Program-made: the position numbers and the translations under genes
In this document: positions 49,162 to 58,980 of the stretch, one piece after another
How positions within the stretch are numbered: position 1 is the stretch's first letter
How the letters are laid out: each line of letters opens with the position of its first letter
Notes under the pieces: model-generated
What the model saw: only the letters and a program-made list of their open reading frames with translations
Told to the model about the DNA's origin: nothing
The model's database searches: none
NCBI GenBank assembly: GCA_002709955.1
Contig: PAQY01000008.1
Location: forward strand, 30,472-94,471
Length of the DNA: 64,000 nt
Origin: Rhodospirillaceae bacterium
GTDB taxonomy: Bacteria > Pseudomonadota > Alphaproteobacteria > UBA8366 > Aestuariispiraceae
Direction: 5' to 3'

Positions 49162-50580
49162 ATGTCGCCCCAGATGTCGCGCTCGACGAACAATACAGGC
49201 GAAGTGTTTGATGTTGCCGTGATTGGAGCGGGGGTCGTCGGCTGTGCCATCGCGCGACGTTTTACGCTGGAAGGCGCGCGAACAATCGTGCTTGAAAAAG
49301 GTCATGATATTCTCGATGGGGCCTCAAAATCGAATAGTGCCATTCTGCATACCGGGTTCGATGCCCCACCAGGGTCGCGGGAGGCGCGCTGTATTCAGGC
49401 TGGATATCAGGAATATGAGAGAATTCGCGGCGCGTTGAACCTGCCGCTTGATCGGTGCGGTGCTTTGGTCCTGGCCTGGACGGAAGAGCAGGAGGCGCGT
49501 CTTCCAACCCTCATGCAGCAAGCCCGCGACAATGCGGTCGATGATGTCAAATTGTTGTCGCGGTCTGAAACAATCCACCTGGAACCCAATCTGGCCACCC
49601 ATATTCGCGCTAGTTTTCGGGTGCCCCGTGAGGCGTTGATTGATCCCTGGTCTGCGCCCCATGCTTATCTGGAACAGGCGCTGTTGAATGGGGCTACGCT
49701 AAAGCGCAATTGTGCCGTCCAGGCGGGCAATTTTGATGGTCAGCGGTGGCATCTTGAAACCAGTCAAGGCACGATCCATACCAAGTTTGTAATCAATGCG
49801 GCGGGCCTTTTTGGGGATCACATAGACAAAGCATTGTTGGGACGAACCGATTTTGAAATCCACCCCCGGAAAGGCCAATTCATCGTCTTTGATAAAACTG
49901 CAGCACGGCTCAGCCGCCATATTCTGCTGCCTGTTCCCACCGAAACGACAAAAGGGATTGTGGTTTGCCGCACCATCTGGGGCAATCTGTTGGTTGGTCC
50001 GACTGCTGAAGAACAAAGCGATCGGGAAACGGCGGCTCTGGTACCTGAAACGCTGGACTATCTGCACCAGAAAGGCATTGAAATTCTGCCGGCTCTCGCG
50101 ACGGAGGATATCACCGCAATTTATGCTGGGTTGCGTCCCGCCAGCGGTCAAAAAGAATATCAAATTCGGGCGCATGCCGGTCAAAATATGATCACCGTTG
50201 GCGCGATCCGCTCGACTGGATTAAGTGCGGCCCTGGGGATTGCGAAATACGTTTTCGACCTTGGGCAAGAGGCAGGGCTCCAATGCACGCCGCTGGTCGA
50301 TCCTGTGCAACAGCCAATCGAAAACATGTCGGAGGATCTTGAGCGGGATTGGCAACGGCCCGGCAATGGCGGCATTATATGCCATTGTGAGCGGGTCACC
50401 CGACGCGAGATAGAGGTGGCGATGTCCGGGCCATTGGCACCAAATTCACTTGCTGGATTGAAACGCCGAACACGGGTTACGATGGGACGGTGTCAGGGCT
50501 TCTATTGCACCGCTGCGCTGGCGGAGTGTACGAAGGGTAAGCTTGCGCACCCCATCGCAGGGGCCAGCCATGACGACTGA
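49162..50580 (+). CDS. GlpA-like FAD-dependent glycerol-3-phosphate dehydrogenase with BFD-like domain
   Basis: 472 residues. FAD-binding VIGAGVVGCAIARRF near 20, a DAO fold, and a C-terminal [2Fe-2S]-binding BFD-like domain with ICHCERVT and GRCQGFYC cysteines (near 410 and 450). The same architecture is found in GlpA of the anaerobic G3P dehydrogenase. It would oxidise a polyol phosphate to its keto form. The GlpC anchor is missing. The next gene encodes a second FAD protein, overlapping by 11 bp. Confidence 0.85.
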   Translation: MSPQMSRSTNNTGEVFDVAVIGAGVVGCAIARRFTLEGARTIVLEKGHDILDGASKSNSAILHTGFDAPPGSREARCIQAGYQEYERIRGALNLPLDRCGALVLAWTEEQEARLPTLMQQARDNAVDDVKLLSRSETIHLEPNLATHIRASFRVPREALIDPWSAPHAYLEQALLNGATLKRNCAVQAGNFDGQRWHLETSQGTIHTKFVINAAGLFGDHIDKALLGRTDFEIHPRKGQFIVFDKTAARLSRHILLPVPTETTKGIVVCRTIWGNLLVGPTAEEQSDRETAALVPETLDYLHQKGIEILPALATEDITAIYAGLRPASGQKEYQIRAHAGQNMITVGAIRSTGLSAALGIAKYVFDLGQEAGLQCTPLVDPVQQPIENMSEDLERDWQRPGNGGIICHCERVTRREIEVAMSGPLAPNSLAGLKRRTRVTMGRCQGFYCTAALAECTKGKLAHPIAGASHDD

Positions 50581-51784
50581 GCTTCCCAAAACATGTGACG
50601 TCCTGATCGTGGGGGGAGGGCCCGCCGGTCTGTCCGCCGCCTATGCCCTTCGTGCGGCTGGTGCGGGCGATGTCCATGTGATTGAGCGGGAGCCTGAAAT
50701 GGGCGGTATTCCGCGACATTGCGGTCATTCGCCCTATGGCATGCGCGAATTTCACCGTTTGATGGGCGGGGCCCGTTATGCCAGGCAACTGACCGAACGC
50801 GCACATCAAGTGGGTGCTGCTCTTCATTGCAATGTAACCGTGATGGCGCTTCATCCGGGGGGGCGTGTTTCGGTGTCGGGTCCTGAGGGTCTCTGTGACA
50901 TTCAAGCCCGTGCTGTATTGCTGGCCACCGGGGCGCGCGAAAGCTCCCGCGTTGCCCGGTTTGTTGGCGGCACAAAGCCGGGTGGCGTGCTCAATACGGG
51001 CAGCCTGCAAGGCCTGGTCTATCTGGACGGATTACAGCCTGTTCGCCGCCCGCTGATTGTGGGCAGCGAGCTTGTTTCATTTTCCGCCTTCTTGACCTGC
51101 CGCCATGCTGGGGCAAGGCCGGTGGCAATGATAGAAGCGGGCAATTGCCCGACCGCCCTGTGGCCCGCGCATTGGATGCCAAGGGTTTTGGGCACGCCAG
51201 TCTATTTCAATACCGAATTGACGCAGATCCATGGCAAGGCCCGCGTTGAAGCGGTGACCCTTTGCCGGGATGGCATTTCGCGTGATATCGAGGCCGACAG
51301 CGTCATCTTTACGGGCAAGTTTCGCCCGGAAAATGCATTGTTGCGCCAGTCCCATATTCGTGTGGATGCCGCAACCAATGGCCCGGAAGTGGACCAGTTT
51401 GGGCGCTGCTCCGATCCGTCCTACTTTGCGGCGGGGAATGTTTTGCGCGCCATAGAAACCGCTGGATGGTGCTGGCAGGAAGGACGCAGCGTTGCCACGG
51501 CAATCCTCGCGGCTCTAAAGGGACGACTTCCCGATCGCAGCAACGCGCATCGACTATCCAATCTGGGCGACCCGATTGCCTATGCCGTGCCGCAATTGCG
51601 TGTCGCCAGCGCGGTGCCCCCCGCGTTCGAGGCGGTGCAGCTACGCTTCAGCAGGCCCGCGCGTGGCACTGCCAAATTCGGGGCGACGTCTTATCGCTTA
51701 AAATCGCGCCCAGAACGTCGTATCACTGTGCCATTGCCACAGGATGATACCCCAATGACTTTAAGTTTTGATGAGGCGACATGA
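50570..51784 (+). CDS. FAD/NAD(P)-binding oxidoreductase (GlpB/HcnB-like partner)
   Basis: 404 residues from ATG 50570, which overlaps the preceding stop. GGGPAGLSAAYALRAAG near 15, an ATGARES motif near 120, and a C-terminal FAD motif ending in YFAAGNVLRAIETAGWCWQEG. The flavoprotein is pyridine-nucleotide-disulfide-oxidoreductase-like but without the active CxxC. It likely forms a heteromeric complex with the GlpA-like subunit, shuttling electrons as in HcnBC or octopine oxidase. It ends in an ATGA overlap with the kinase. Confidence 0.82.
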   Translation: MTTELPKTCDVLIVGGGPAGLSAAYALRAAGAGDVHVIEREPEMGGIPRHCGHSPYGMREFHRLMGGARYARQLTERAHQVGAALHCNVTVMALHPGGRVSVSGPEGLCDIQARAVLLATGARESSRVARFVGGTKPGGVLNTGSLQGLVYLDGLQPVRRPLIVGSELVSFSAFLTCRHAGARPVAMIEAGNCPTALWPAHWMPRVLGTPVYFNTELTQIHGKARVEAVTLCRDGISRDIEADSVIFTGKFRPENALLRQSHIRVDAATNGPEVDQFGRCSDPSYFAAGNVLRAIETAGWCWQEGRSVATAILAALKGRLPDRSNAHRLSNLGDPIAYAVPQLRVASAVPPAFEAVQLRFSRPARGTAKFGATSYRLKSRPERRITVPLPQDDTPMTLSFDEAT

Positions 51785-53190
51785 CCTTTCTTGCGATTGA
51801 TCAGGGAACAACCAGCACGCGCGGTCTCATCGTGGATGAACAGGGACGCACAGACGTCATTTTCAGCAAACCACACCGTCAAATATATCCACACTCTCAA
51901 TGGGTTGAGCATGATCCAGAAGAATTGCTCACCCATATTCTGGCTTGTATCGATCTGGGGCGAGGGCGGGGCGTCCGTGCGTTTGGCATCGCCAATCAAG
52001 GGGAAAGCTGCCTTGCATGGGACGCACAGACGGGAAAGGCGCTATCTCCCGTTATCGTATGGCAAGACGCCCGGACCCAGGAGAAAATAGAACATCTGCG
52101 CGCCGATGGTTCTGAAGCCACAGTTTTGCAGCGTGCGCGGTTGCCACTCGATCCCTATTTCTCCGCCTCTAAACTGGGCTGGATATTGGAAAACGTTCCA
52201 GCCGCCTCTGAATGCGCCGGACAGGGCCGATTGCGGCTCGGCACCACCGATGCCTTTTTTCGGGACCGTTTGACTGGGGATTTTGCGACCGACCTTGCAA
52301 CAGCCTCCAGGACATCTCTTCTCAACATTGCAGACGGTGTTTGGGATCCCGATCTCTGTGCGCTTTTTGGGGTGCCGATAGAGGCATTGCCGCGCATCAC
52401 GGCCTGCAATGGACGTTTTGGCGATGTCGATGGCTTGCCGCTGACGGCCAGCATTGTTGATCAGCAAGCAGCGCTCTATGGCAATTGCGTCGCGAATATT
52501 GGGGATGCAAAGGTGACCCTGGGGACCGGGGCCTTCGTGCTCGCCTTGTCTGGTGACACAATCAAATCGAACAGCGGTGGGGCGCTGCCAACAGTTGCCT
52601 GGCAGGAAGACGGTCATTCACCAATCTATGCCTTGGAAGGGGGTGTATATGCGGCCGCGGCTGCGGTGAACTGGGCGCAAGGGATCGGATTGTTCACCGA
52701 TTTTGATGAATTGATGCGATTTGAGGAGTCCAGCATGCTGGATCGCGGTCTCGCCTTTGTGCCTGCACTGGCAGGCTTGGCTTGCCCCTATTGGGATCGC
52801 ACTGCCAAGGGCAGTTGGCTCGGTTTAACCTTGGATACGACGCAGGCCAATATGATGCAGGCTGTTCTGGAAGGGATCGCCTATCGTGTCGCACAAGTGC
52901 TCACAGCCATGGACTCTCAGATACCGCTGAATTCCAGTCTGCGGGTTGATGGCGGTATGTCTGCCAACCCATGGTTCTGCCAGTTGCTGGCGGATGTGAC
53001 CGGGAAAGACGTGTTGGCTGGCACCGAAACGGAATTGACCGCCATCGGCGTCGCCCGATTGGCAGCCCGGGCCATGGGAGAAGACATCGTCCCCACCTTC
53101 GATTTAAACAAAACCGCCCCCCGAAAAAATGCCGCCATGCACCCGGACCGCTTTGCAACCGCCTGCAAAATCGTCCAACAATGGGGATAG
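51781..53190 (+). CDS. FGGY-family carbohydrate kinase (glycerol-kinase-like)
   Basis: 469 residues. N-terminal phosphate loop (IDQGTTSTRGLIVDEQGR), WVEHDPEELL, and IVWQDARTQ as in glycerol kinase. The C-terminal part has LGTGAFVLAL and RVDGGMSANPWFCQLLADV. Phosphorylates glycerol or a similar polyol at the expense of ATP. Coupled by ATGA to the upstream oxidoreductase, so the order is dehydrogenase, partner, kinase under a DeoR-type repressor. Confidence 0.85.
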   Translation: MTFLAIDQGTTSTRGLIVDEQGRTDVIFSKPHRQIYPHSQWVEHDPEELLTHILACIDLGRGRGVRAFGIANQGESCLAWDAQTGKALSPVIVWQDARTQEKIEHLRADGSEATVLQRARLPLDPYFSASKLGWILENVPAASECAGQGRLRLGTTDAFFRDRLTGDFATDLATASRTSLLNIADGVWDPDLCALFGVPIEALPRITACNGRFGDVDGLPLTASIVDQQAALYGNCVANIGDAKVTLGTGAFVLALSGDTIKSNSGGALPTVAWQEDGHSPIYALEGGVYAAAAAVNWAQGIGLFTDFDELMRFEESSMLDRGLAFVPALAGLACPYWDRTAKGSWLGLTLDTTQANMMQAVLEGIAYRVAQVLTAMDSQIPLNSSLRVDGGMSANPWFCQLLADVTGKDVLAGTETELTAIGVARLAARAMGEDIVPTFDLNKTAPRKNAAMHPDRFATACKIVQQWG

Positions 53191-53265
53191 GACGTCGCGT
53201 TGAATGTCTGCAACCGCCGTTTCCTCATCCGCAAACTCAAAATGGTTCGACTCTACGGGCGCAGG

Positions 53266-53595
53266 TCAGCCGATCTCTTCAAGGTTGGGGTTTGCGGGCA
53301 GGGGGTCGGGGAGGCCGTCTTGCCAGGTGACGTTTAGGTCTTCCCTCCAGGCAAATTTAACGAGATGCTGGTCCAGGACGGATTGCATCATTCCGACACC
53401 TTCCGGCTTTTGAGCTTTGCAGTAAAATGACAGCACAGTCTGATCTGCTGTCATCAGGCATAGGCCGCCTGGAAACTCCACGCGACCGAACGTCTTATTG
53501 TATTCGACCGTCACTTTGTGCCGGAAATGCTTGCACAGCTGTTGCAGGTACTTGCTGGCATTTTCTGTTTCAATGTTTGTGTGACAGTGAAGCAT
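53266..53595 (-). CDS. DUF2218 domain protein
   Basis: 109 residues. The family pattern is visible: ASKYLQQLCKHFRHKVTVEY near the start, FPGGLCLMTADQTVLSFYC in the middle, and VLDQHLVKFAWREDLNVTW near the end. DUF2218 proteins are small cytosolic alpha-beta proteins that are often encoded with iron and siderophore uptake genes, as here. Transcribed leftwards, convergent with the kinase. Role unknown. Confidence 0.8.
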   Translation of the reverse strand: MLHCHTNIETENASKYLQQLCKHFRHKVTVEYNKTFGRVEFPGGLCLMTADQTVLSFYCKAQKPEGVGMMQSVLDQHLVKFAWREDLNVTWQDGLPDPLPANPNLEEIG

Positions 53596-53685
53596 TTCTG
53601 TCTGGTCTCCTGTTGCCTGCGCGTTGTGTTAAGAGCGAAAGTCCGCCAATCAAATCTGATGGCTACGGCTGTAAGCTCAGATAAG

Positions 53686-54681
53686 TTATGACGATACTTG
53701 GCGTGGTGTACGCCCAAAAGCTTTGCGAAACGCTGTTGAGAAATTTGCGGCACTGGAATAACCCGCCAGGAACGCGGCTTCCTTTATGGAAATTCGATCC
53801 CGGTCCAGCGCGACCATGGCGCGTTCCAGGTTGCGTTGACGTATGTATTTGAAGGCGCTCATGCCGTGGACGGTCTGGAATAAGCGTTGCAGTGTGCTGA
53901 TGCTCAGACCCGTCGCCTCCGCTATTTCCTGAAGGGGGGTGAAGCCATCACAGGTTTCAAGGAATTGCTCAACCTTGCGAATGCGGCGCTGATCAAGTGC
54001 GACAAGGGAGGGCTGAGAGGGTCCCTCAGCGCCATTTGTCAGCTGTTTCAGGCTTTCCGCCAGCAATTCCAACGCCAGGCTTTCCAGATGAAGATTTGCC
54101 ATTGGCGCTGAAGAGATCGCTGCCTCCAGAATAAGTTCTGCCAGAGAGATCAGCCGGGGGGAGGGAGTCCAGACATGCTGTGCAAGATGTTTGCGGGTAA
54201 AGCGATCAATCGCACTGCCCTTTTCATCATGACGCCAATCACTTTGCGATAACCACTCGCTTGTCACCCGAAGGCTGACCTTGCGAATGTGATCGCCCCG
54301 ATGACCACGTCGTTCCAACAGCGATGTTTTGTTGCGCGAAATGATCAGCGCGCGCGGTCGGTTTGAATCCGCCCCTATTTCCCTGTCCATCAGCGGTTGA
54401 CCGTCTACGGTGGCATCCACCGTACCTTTCAGAAATATCTGCAAGGTCAACCCGGGTTGCTGTTCAGAATGTGTTACAAGATCATATTGATCGATGGCGT
54501 CAGATACGTGCAGCACCAGTCCTGGACGCAGACAGCGCATTTCAAAACTGCCCTGTAGAACGGGACCCTGCACTGTCTGTGGTGCGATGATCTGGAACTT
54601 TGAACTGACACTGGTCGCACTTTTGGTCAGTGCGTTCACATCAACTGAATGCATTCCGTCTGCTTTCTGTTTCGCTGACAT
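53686..54681 (-). CDS. AraC-family regulator of siderophore uptake (PchR-like)
   Basis: 331 residues. A C-terminal double helix-turn-helix is evident: LQEIAEATGLSISTLQRLF and IKEAAFLAGYSSAANFSTAF, followed by RKAFGRTPRQ. The N-terminal 200 residues are a ligand-binding region without membrane segments. It is divergent from the TonB-dependent receptor (358 bp). Such regulators use the ferri-siderophore as co-activator. This fits positive control of the receptor and ABC genes. Confidence 0.82.
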   Translation of the reverse strand: MSAKQKADGMHSVDVNALTKSATSVSSKFQIIAPQTVQGPVLQGSFEMRCLRPGLVLHVSDAIDQYDLVTHSEQQPGLTLQIFLKGTVDATVDGQPLMDREIGADSNRPRALIISRNKTSLLERRGHRGDHIRKVSLRVTSEWLSQSDWRHDEKGSAIDRFTRKHLAQHVWTPSPRLISLAELILEAAISSAPMANLHLESLALELLAESLKQLTNGAEGPSQPSLVALDQRRIRKVEQFLETCDGFTPLQEIAEATGLSISTLQRLFQTVHGMSAFKYIRQRNLERAMVALDRDRISIKEAAFLAGYSSAANFSTAFRKAFGRTPRQVSS

Positions 54682-54878
54682 TAAGATAACCCTTTAAAAC
54701 GCAAGCTATTGAGTCTCAACCCTATCTCTGATGCGTGGACTGACCCCGGCATGTGGCACAGGAGGCTGGGAAGGTGCGTTTCCAACCATTTTGGCGCATC
54801 TTGCACGAATGTTTTGCAAACAAGAATGATGCCGTCGCAAAGAGCGGGGTGATGGTCTGCCTCTCTCGTCTCTCATAT

Positions 54879-54897
54879 GATTATAATAATTAATCGC
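54879..54897. promoter_or_regulatory. Fur-like box upstream of the TonB receptor
   Basis: GATTATAATAATTAATCGC matches the 19-bp Fur consensus at 13 positions by my count. It lies about 140 bp upstream of the receptor start and 200 bp upstream of the AraC gene. The region is AT-rich, so the match is only suggestive. Confidence 0.4.
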
Positions 54898-55039
54898 AAC
54901 TCAAGGCAAGCCTTGCTTCGCCAGAGTGAATAGTGGTGCGCGATGGGCGCGCAATTAATGCATTGGATGATGAAGGGGCGGCTGAAAAGCAATGCCGTCG
55001 CTGGGGTCTGATGCTGTTTGGAAAAGTGGGGTATTTAGC

Positions 55040-57181
55040 ATGAGAAAGAATCGTTCCTTCTGGAATAGCCACGTTTCAGCGCTGGCGCTGATTGGTGGTT
55101 TTATCGCCGCAACCTCTTTGGGTCCGATCGGACTGGCAAAAGCAGAAGAGGCATCCTCTAAAGAAGCCATCATTCTAAGCCCGCTCAGTGTCATTGGGTC
55201 TGGTTATGAAACGGAGGAGTCCGGCAGCTATGCCTCAAACCTGATAAGCGTCGGTGAAAAGGATGCGCGAACGGTAAAAGAGGTTCCCCAGTCCACGACG
55301 GTTCTTACCAACCAGTATCTGAAAGACCGCAATGTCACGTCGCTGGATACGGCGATGCGCAAGACGCCTGGCATTGTTGTGCTGGACAATGACAATGGGC
55401 GCTCCAGCATATTCTCACGCGGTTTTGAGGTTGATAAGCTGTATTTCAACGGCCTGTCGGCACCGGTTTCCAGTCGTAATGGAACCCAGCCAGATATGTC
55501 GATTATCGACCATGCGGAAGTCCTGAAAGGACCGGCAGGCCTGTTTGATGGTGCGGGGGATCCGGGGGGCGCGATCAATATGAGCCTGAAACGGCCAACC
55601 CGTGAATTTGCGGCGTCTGTTGAGGCGTCGGGCAACACCTGGGGCGGCATTCGTGGGGTTGGCGACATATCCTCTCCCCTGACCGAAAACGGGGCTTTGC
55701 GCGGTCGCGTCGTTGCAACCCGCGATCAGGGGAAAACCTGGGTTGATAACAATGACAACGATTTGAGCCTTGGCTACCTGGTCATCGAGGGGGATGTTAC
55801 GGAATCCGATATGCTGACCTTCAGCGTCAGCCGGACAGAGCGTGATTTGAAGCCCTTTAACGGCCTTCCAAGCTTTGCGGATGGAACGTTGATCAATCTG
55901 GATCCCTCAACAACGACCGGTGCCGATTGGAACACGTTTGAAAGCGGTATCACGGATCTGATGGGGGAGTATGAGCATTTCTTCGATAATGGTGGGCATT
56001 TCAAATTATCCGGTCTGTATTCCGAGCGCACCGCTGAATCATTGTATGCCTATTCCAGATCAGCAGCAGCCGCGAACGGGAATATTACAGGCGTCACAGT
56101 TTATGCCGACGATTTTGAAGAAAGCTCGTTAAGCCTGGATGCGCATGTCAGCCAGCCGGTGCAGCTGTTTGGCCAAGAACACAATGTCCTGGCCGGCGTT
56201 GATTACAAACAGAATGACAGCACATCCCTGAACAATGGTCGCGGTGTTGCCAATGGAGATACGAATAACATCTTCAACTGGAATACAAACCTGACCATTC
56301 CGGCAATCACCTACACAACCCAGGAACAGATTGAAACAACCCAGTATGGCGTTTATGGGCAGGTCCGGGTCAAACCCATTGATCCTTTGACCGTGATTGG
56401 GGGATTACGCAGCACCTGGTATGAAAGCACCAACACGAACCTCCTGACGCGCACGGAAACGTCCCAATCGGTGGATGCGGAACTGACCCCCTATGCAGGC
56501 GTGGTTTATGATTTCACCCAGAATCTTTCTGCATATGGAAGTTATACCGAAATTTTTCAGCCGCAAACCGATACGGATGCGAATGGCAATCTGATTGGAT
56601 CCCGAACAGGCCGCCAATATGAAATTGGCGTTAAAGGAAACTATCAGGGGTTAAATGCATCTGCGGCTGTGTTTGATCTTGTGAATGAAAACTATGCGAC
56701 GGACGCGGATGGCATCAACGCGACGGTTGGCGATGCCGGGGCAGATATCAATGTCCGCGGTTTTGAATTGGAAGCCAGCGGTTCTGTTATGCCCGGTCTG
56801 GAAGTTATGGCGGGATATACCTATAGCTTGATCACCTATGTCAGTGGTCCAGACAGCATTCAGTCCTTCGTCTTGCGCGGTCAAACGCCGAAGCATCAGC
56901 TTCAGGTTTGGGCAAAACAGGACATTGATATCGTTGATGGGCTGTATGTCGGTGGTGGGGTGAAGGCATTCTCCGGTGCTAATAACGGCACGATCAAACG
57001 CCACGGCTATGCCATTTTTGACGTGATGGCCGGATATGATGTGACGGAGAATTTGGCGGCGACCCTGACGGTGAATAACCTGCTGAACAAAGAGTATTAT
57101 TCACGGACGGGATCGACGGCCTTGTTCAACTTTTATGGGGAGCCCCGCAGTGCCTTGCTGAAAATGACGGCAAAGTTCTAG
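55040..57181 (+). CDS. TonB-dependent siderophore receptor
   Basis: 713 residues from ATG 55040. After a signal peptide (ALALIGGFIAATSLG, cleavage near AKA/EEA), the plug domain has LSPLSVIGSGYETEE, the EVPQSTTVLTNQYL motif and DHAEVLKGPAGLFDGAGDPG. These are typical of FhuE/FpvA-type ferric siderophore receptors. The barrel ends with an aromatic C-terminus (KMTAKF). No extended signalling domain is present, so it is not a transducer. It transports ferric siderophore across the outer membrane and partners the ABC system at 58-62 kb. Confidence 0.93.
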   Translation: MRKNRSFWNSHVSALALIGGFIAATSLGPIGLAKAEEASSKEAIILSPLSVIGSGYETEESGSYASNLISVGEKDARTVKEVPQSTTVLTNQYLKDRNVTSLDTAMRKTPGIVVLDNDNGRSSIFSRGFEVDKLYFNGLSAPVSSRNGTQPDMSIIDHAEVLKGPAGLFDGAGDPGGAINMSLKRPTREFAASVEASGNTWGGIRGVGDISSPLTENGALRGRVVATRDQGKTWVDNNDNDLSLGYLVIEGDVTESDMLTFSVSRTERDLKPFNGLPSFADGTLINLDPSTTTGADWNTFESGITDLMGEYEHFFDNGGHFKLSGLYSERTAESLYAYSRSAAAANGNITGVTVYADDFEESSLSLDAHVSQPVQLFGQEHNVLAGVDYKQNDSTSLNNGRGVANGDTNNIFNWNTNLTIPAITYTTQEQIETTQYGVYGQVRVKPIDPLTVIGGLRSTWYESTNTNLLTRTETSQSVDAELTPYAGVVYDFTQNLSAYGSYTEIFQPQTDTDANGNLIGSRTGRQYEIGVKGNYQGLNASAAVFDLVNENYATDADGINATVGDAGADINVRGFELEASGSVMPGLEVMAGYTYSLITYVSGPDSIQSFVLRGQTPKHQLQVWAKQDIDIVDGLYVGGGVKAFSGANNGTIKRHGYAIFDVMAGYDVTENLAATLTVNNLLNKEYYSRTGSTALFNFYGEPRSALLKMTAKF

Positions 57182-57203
57182 TCACAGGAAAACGTGAAAA
57201 TTG

Positions 57204-57246
57204 GACAGGGCGGGATTTCATTGTCCCGCTCTGTCGGCCTTTTTTA
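57204..57246 (+). terminator. Intrinsic terminator after the receptor gene
   Basis: GACAGGGCGGGA pairs with TCCCGCTCTGTC (one G-U) around an 8-base loop, then GGCC and a run of seven T residues. It lies between the receptor and the esterase only 30 bp before the latter, so the esterase needs readthrough or its own promoter. Confidence 0.85.
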
Positions 57247-57275
57247 ATGCAGTGTTTATTATAAAGGGGTGGATC

Positions 57276-58211
57276 ATGATTGGTCAGGCGCGTTGGACGC
57301 TAATCATCGGAGGGTTGGTCGGACTGATGACGGTTGCGGATGTTCATGCTGCGGAAAAGATTACAATTCCAAACAGTGAATTGCATACCATAACGTCACG
57401 CGAAACCGGCGACGTGTATCAGATACAAATCCGCTTACCGAATGGTGAGGCACCGGAAGCAGGATTTCCTGTTGTTTATCTTTTAGATAGCAACGCCTGG
57501 TTCGGCATGGCGTCAGATTTGTTGCGCACACGCGCGATGAACACGGATTCTACTGGGATCGCGCCCGCTATCCTGGTCGGTATCGCCTATCCAACGGACG
57601 CGCCGTATGATCTGAAGCGTCGGACCTATGATCTGACCCCACCGTCTGAGATTGTCACGATGCCACCGCGCCCGAATGGCAAGCCGTGGCCCCCGACCGG
57701 CGGGGCGGATGCCTTTTTGCGGCTTATCGAAACACAGGTGAAGCCACTGGTTGACCAGCGTGCCCCCGTGGACAAATCGCAGGAAACGCTGATCGGGCAT
57801 TCTTTTGGCGGATTGTTCGCCCTGCATGTGATGCTGACGCAGCCAGAGGCTTTTGACACGTATCTGGCAGGCAGCCCGTCTATTTGGTTCAATCAGAAAC
57901 AGGTGCTGCACGAAGCCAAGGCGCATTTGGCAGCGGGTGGCTCTGTGAAGGGACGAGTGTATATATGTGTTGGCGGTGAAGAGGAGGATATCACCCCGGC
58001 GGAAGAAGCGCATCCACAGGCAGAAATAAGGCGTCAGTGGAAAAAGCATAACCGCATGATCGGAAATGCGCAGGATTTCGTGGCGTTGATGTCAGATCAG
58101 CCCGAACTGGATATCGCCTTTAAGGTGTTTGAGGGGGAAGATCATGGAACGATTATCCCGCAGTTGATGATCCATGGCCTTCACTTTGCCTTCAATCAGA
58201 AAGCGCCTTAG
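57276..58211 (+). CDS. Siderophore esterase (IroE/Fes-like alpha/beta hydrolase)
   Basis: 311 residues from ATG 57276, with AAGGGG in good position. An N-terminal signal/anchor (WTLIIGGLVGLMTVADVHA) indicates a periplasmic location as in IroE. The nucleophile elbow is GHSFGGLFALHV near residue 178, preceded by the YLLDSNAWFG strand, and a C-terminal catalytic His lies in FEGEDHGTI. It would hydrolyse an esterified siderophore to release iron. The 3' end overlaps the convergent ABC ATPase gene by 20 bp. Confidence 0.85.
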   Translation: MIGQARWTLIIGGLVGLMTVADVHAAEKITIPNSELHTITSRETGDVYQIQIRLPNGEAPEAGFPVVYLLDSNAWFGMASDLLRTRAMNTDSTGIAPAILVGIAYPTDAPYDLKRRTYDLTPPSEIVTMPPRPNGKPWPPTGGADAFLRLIETQVKPLVDQRAPVDKSQETLIGHSFGGLFALHVMLTQPEAFDTYLAGSPSIWFNQKQVLHEAKAHLAAGGSVKGRVYICVGGEEEDITPAEEAHPQAEIRRQWKKHNRMIGNAQDFVALMSDQPELDIAFKVFEGEDHGTIIPQLMIHGLHFAFNQKAP

Positions 58212-58980
58212 GGGTATTGATCGGCTTGAAATAGTAAACCAGCTTTTGTCCCTCAATCTCATGAATGGATGTATCAATTCCATAAATGTCACGAATGACA
58301 GAGGGCACGATAATATCGTTGGAACTGCCATCGTGCAAAATCCGCCCCTCCCGCATGGCAATGATCCTGTCTGCGTAACAGGATGCGAAATTAATGTCAT
58401 GCAGGACGACCACAATGGTCTTGCCAAGGTCTTCCGCCATGCTGCGAAAAACCCCCATCATGGTGACAGCATGTTTGATGTCCAGATTGTTCAGGGGTTC
58501 ATCCAGCAACAGGAAATCGGTATTCTGTGACAGGGACATCGCAATAAAGGCGCGCTGTCTTTGTCCACCGGAAATTTCATCCAGAAAATCTTTGCGGATC
58601 GAACAAAGGTCTAGATACTGCAAGGCTTGTTCGATTTGCTTTCGGTCTTCTGATGTAAGGTGCCCTTTGCTATGTGGGAACCGGCCGAAGCTGACCAGAT
58701 CTTCAACAGACATCCGTGTTGTTAAGGAATTATCCTGCCGCAGCACGGCCAGTTTTTGTGCCAAGATGGATCCAGGCGTGCGCGCGATATCCTGACCGTC
58801 CAGCATTACCTGACCTGATGTTGCTGGAAGCAGGCGGCTGATCAGGGACAGAAGGGTTGATTTCCCGGCCCCGTTGGCACCCACCAGGGCAACGACACCA
58901 CCGCGTTCGATCGTCAAACTGACGTCATCCACGACGGTGGTCTTTCCATAGGCTTTGGTGATGTTTCTGATCTCAATCAT
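58192..58980 (-). CDS. Iron-siderophore ABC transporter ATPase (FepC/YclP-like)
   Basis: 262 residues. Walker A GANGAGKST near 36, signature ISGGQRQRAFIAMSL near 135 and Walker B FLLLDEPLNNLD near 157, followed by VVLHDINFAS. These are hallmarks of the FecCD-associated iron ATPases. Overlaps the permease stop by 4 bp and is the last gene of the leftward ABC operon. Confidence 0.92.
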   Translation of the reverse strand: MIEIRNITKAYGKTTVVDDVSLTIERGGVVALVGANGAGKSTLLSLISRLLPATSGQVMLDGQDIARTPGSILAQKLAVLRQDNSLTTRMSVEDLVSFGRFPHSKGHLTSEDRKQIEQALQYLDLCSIRKDFLDEISGGQRQRAFIAMSLSQNTDFLLLDEPLNNLDIKHAVTMMGVFRSMAEDLGKTIVVVLHDINFASCYADRIIAMREGRILHDGSSNDIIVPSVIRDIYGIDTSIHEIEGQKLVYYFKPINTPKALSD

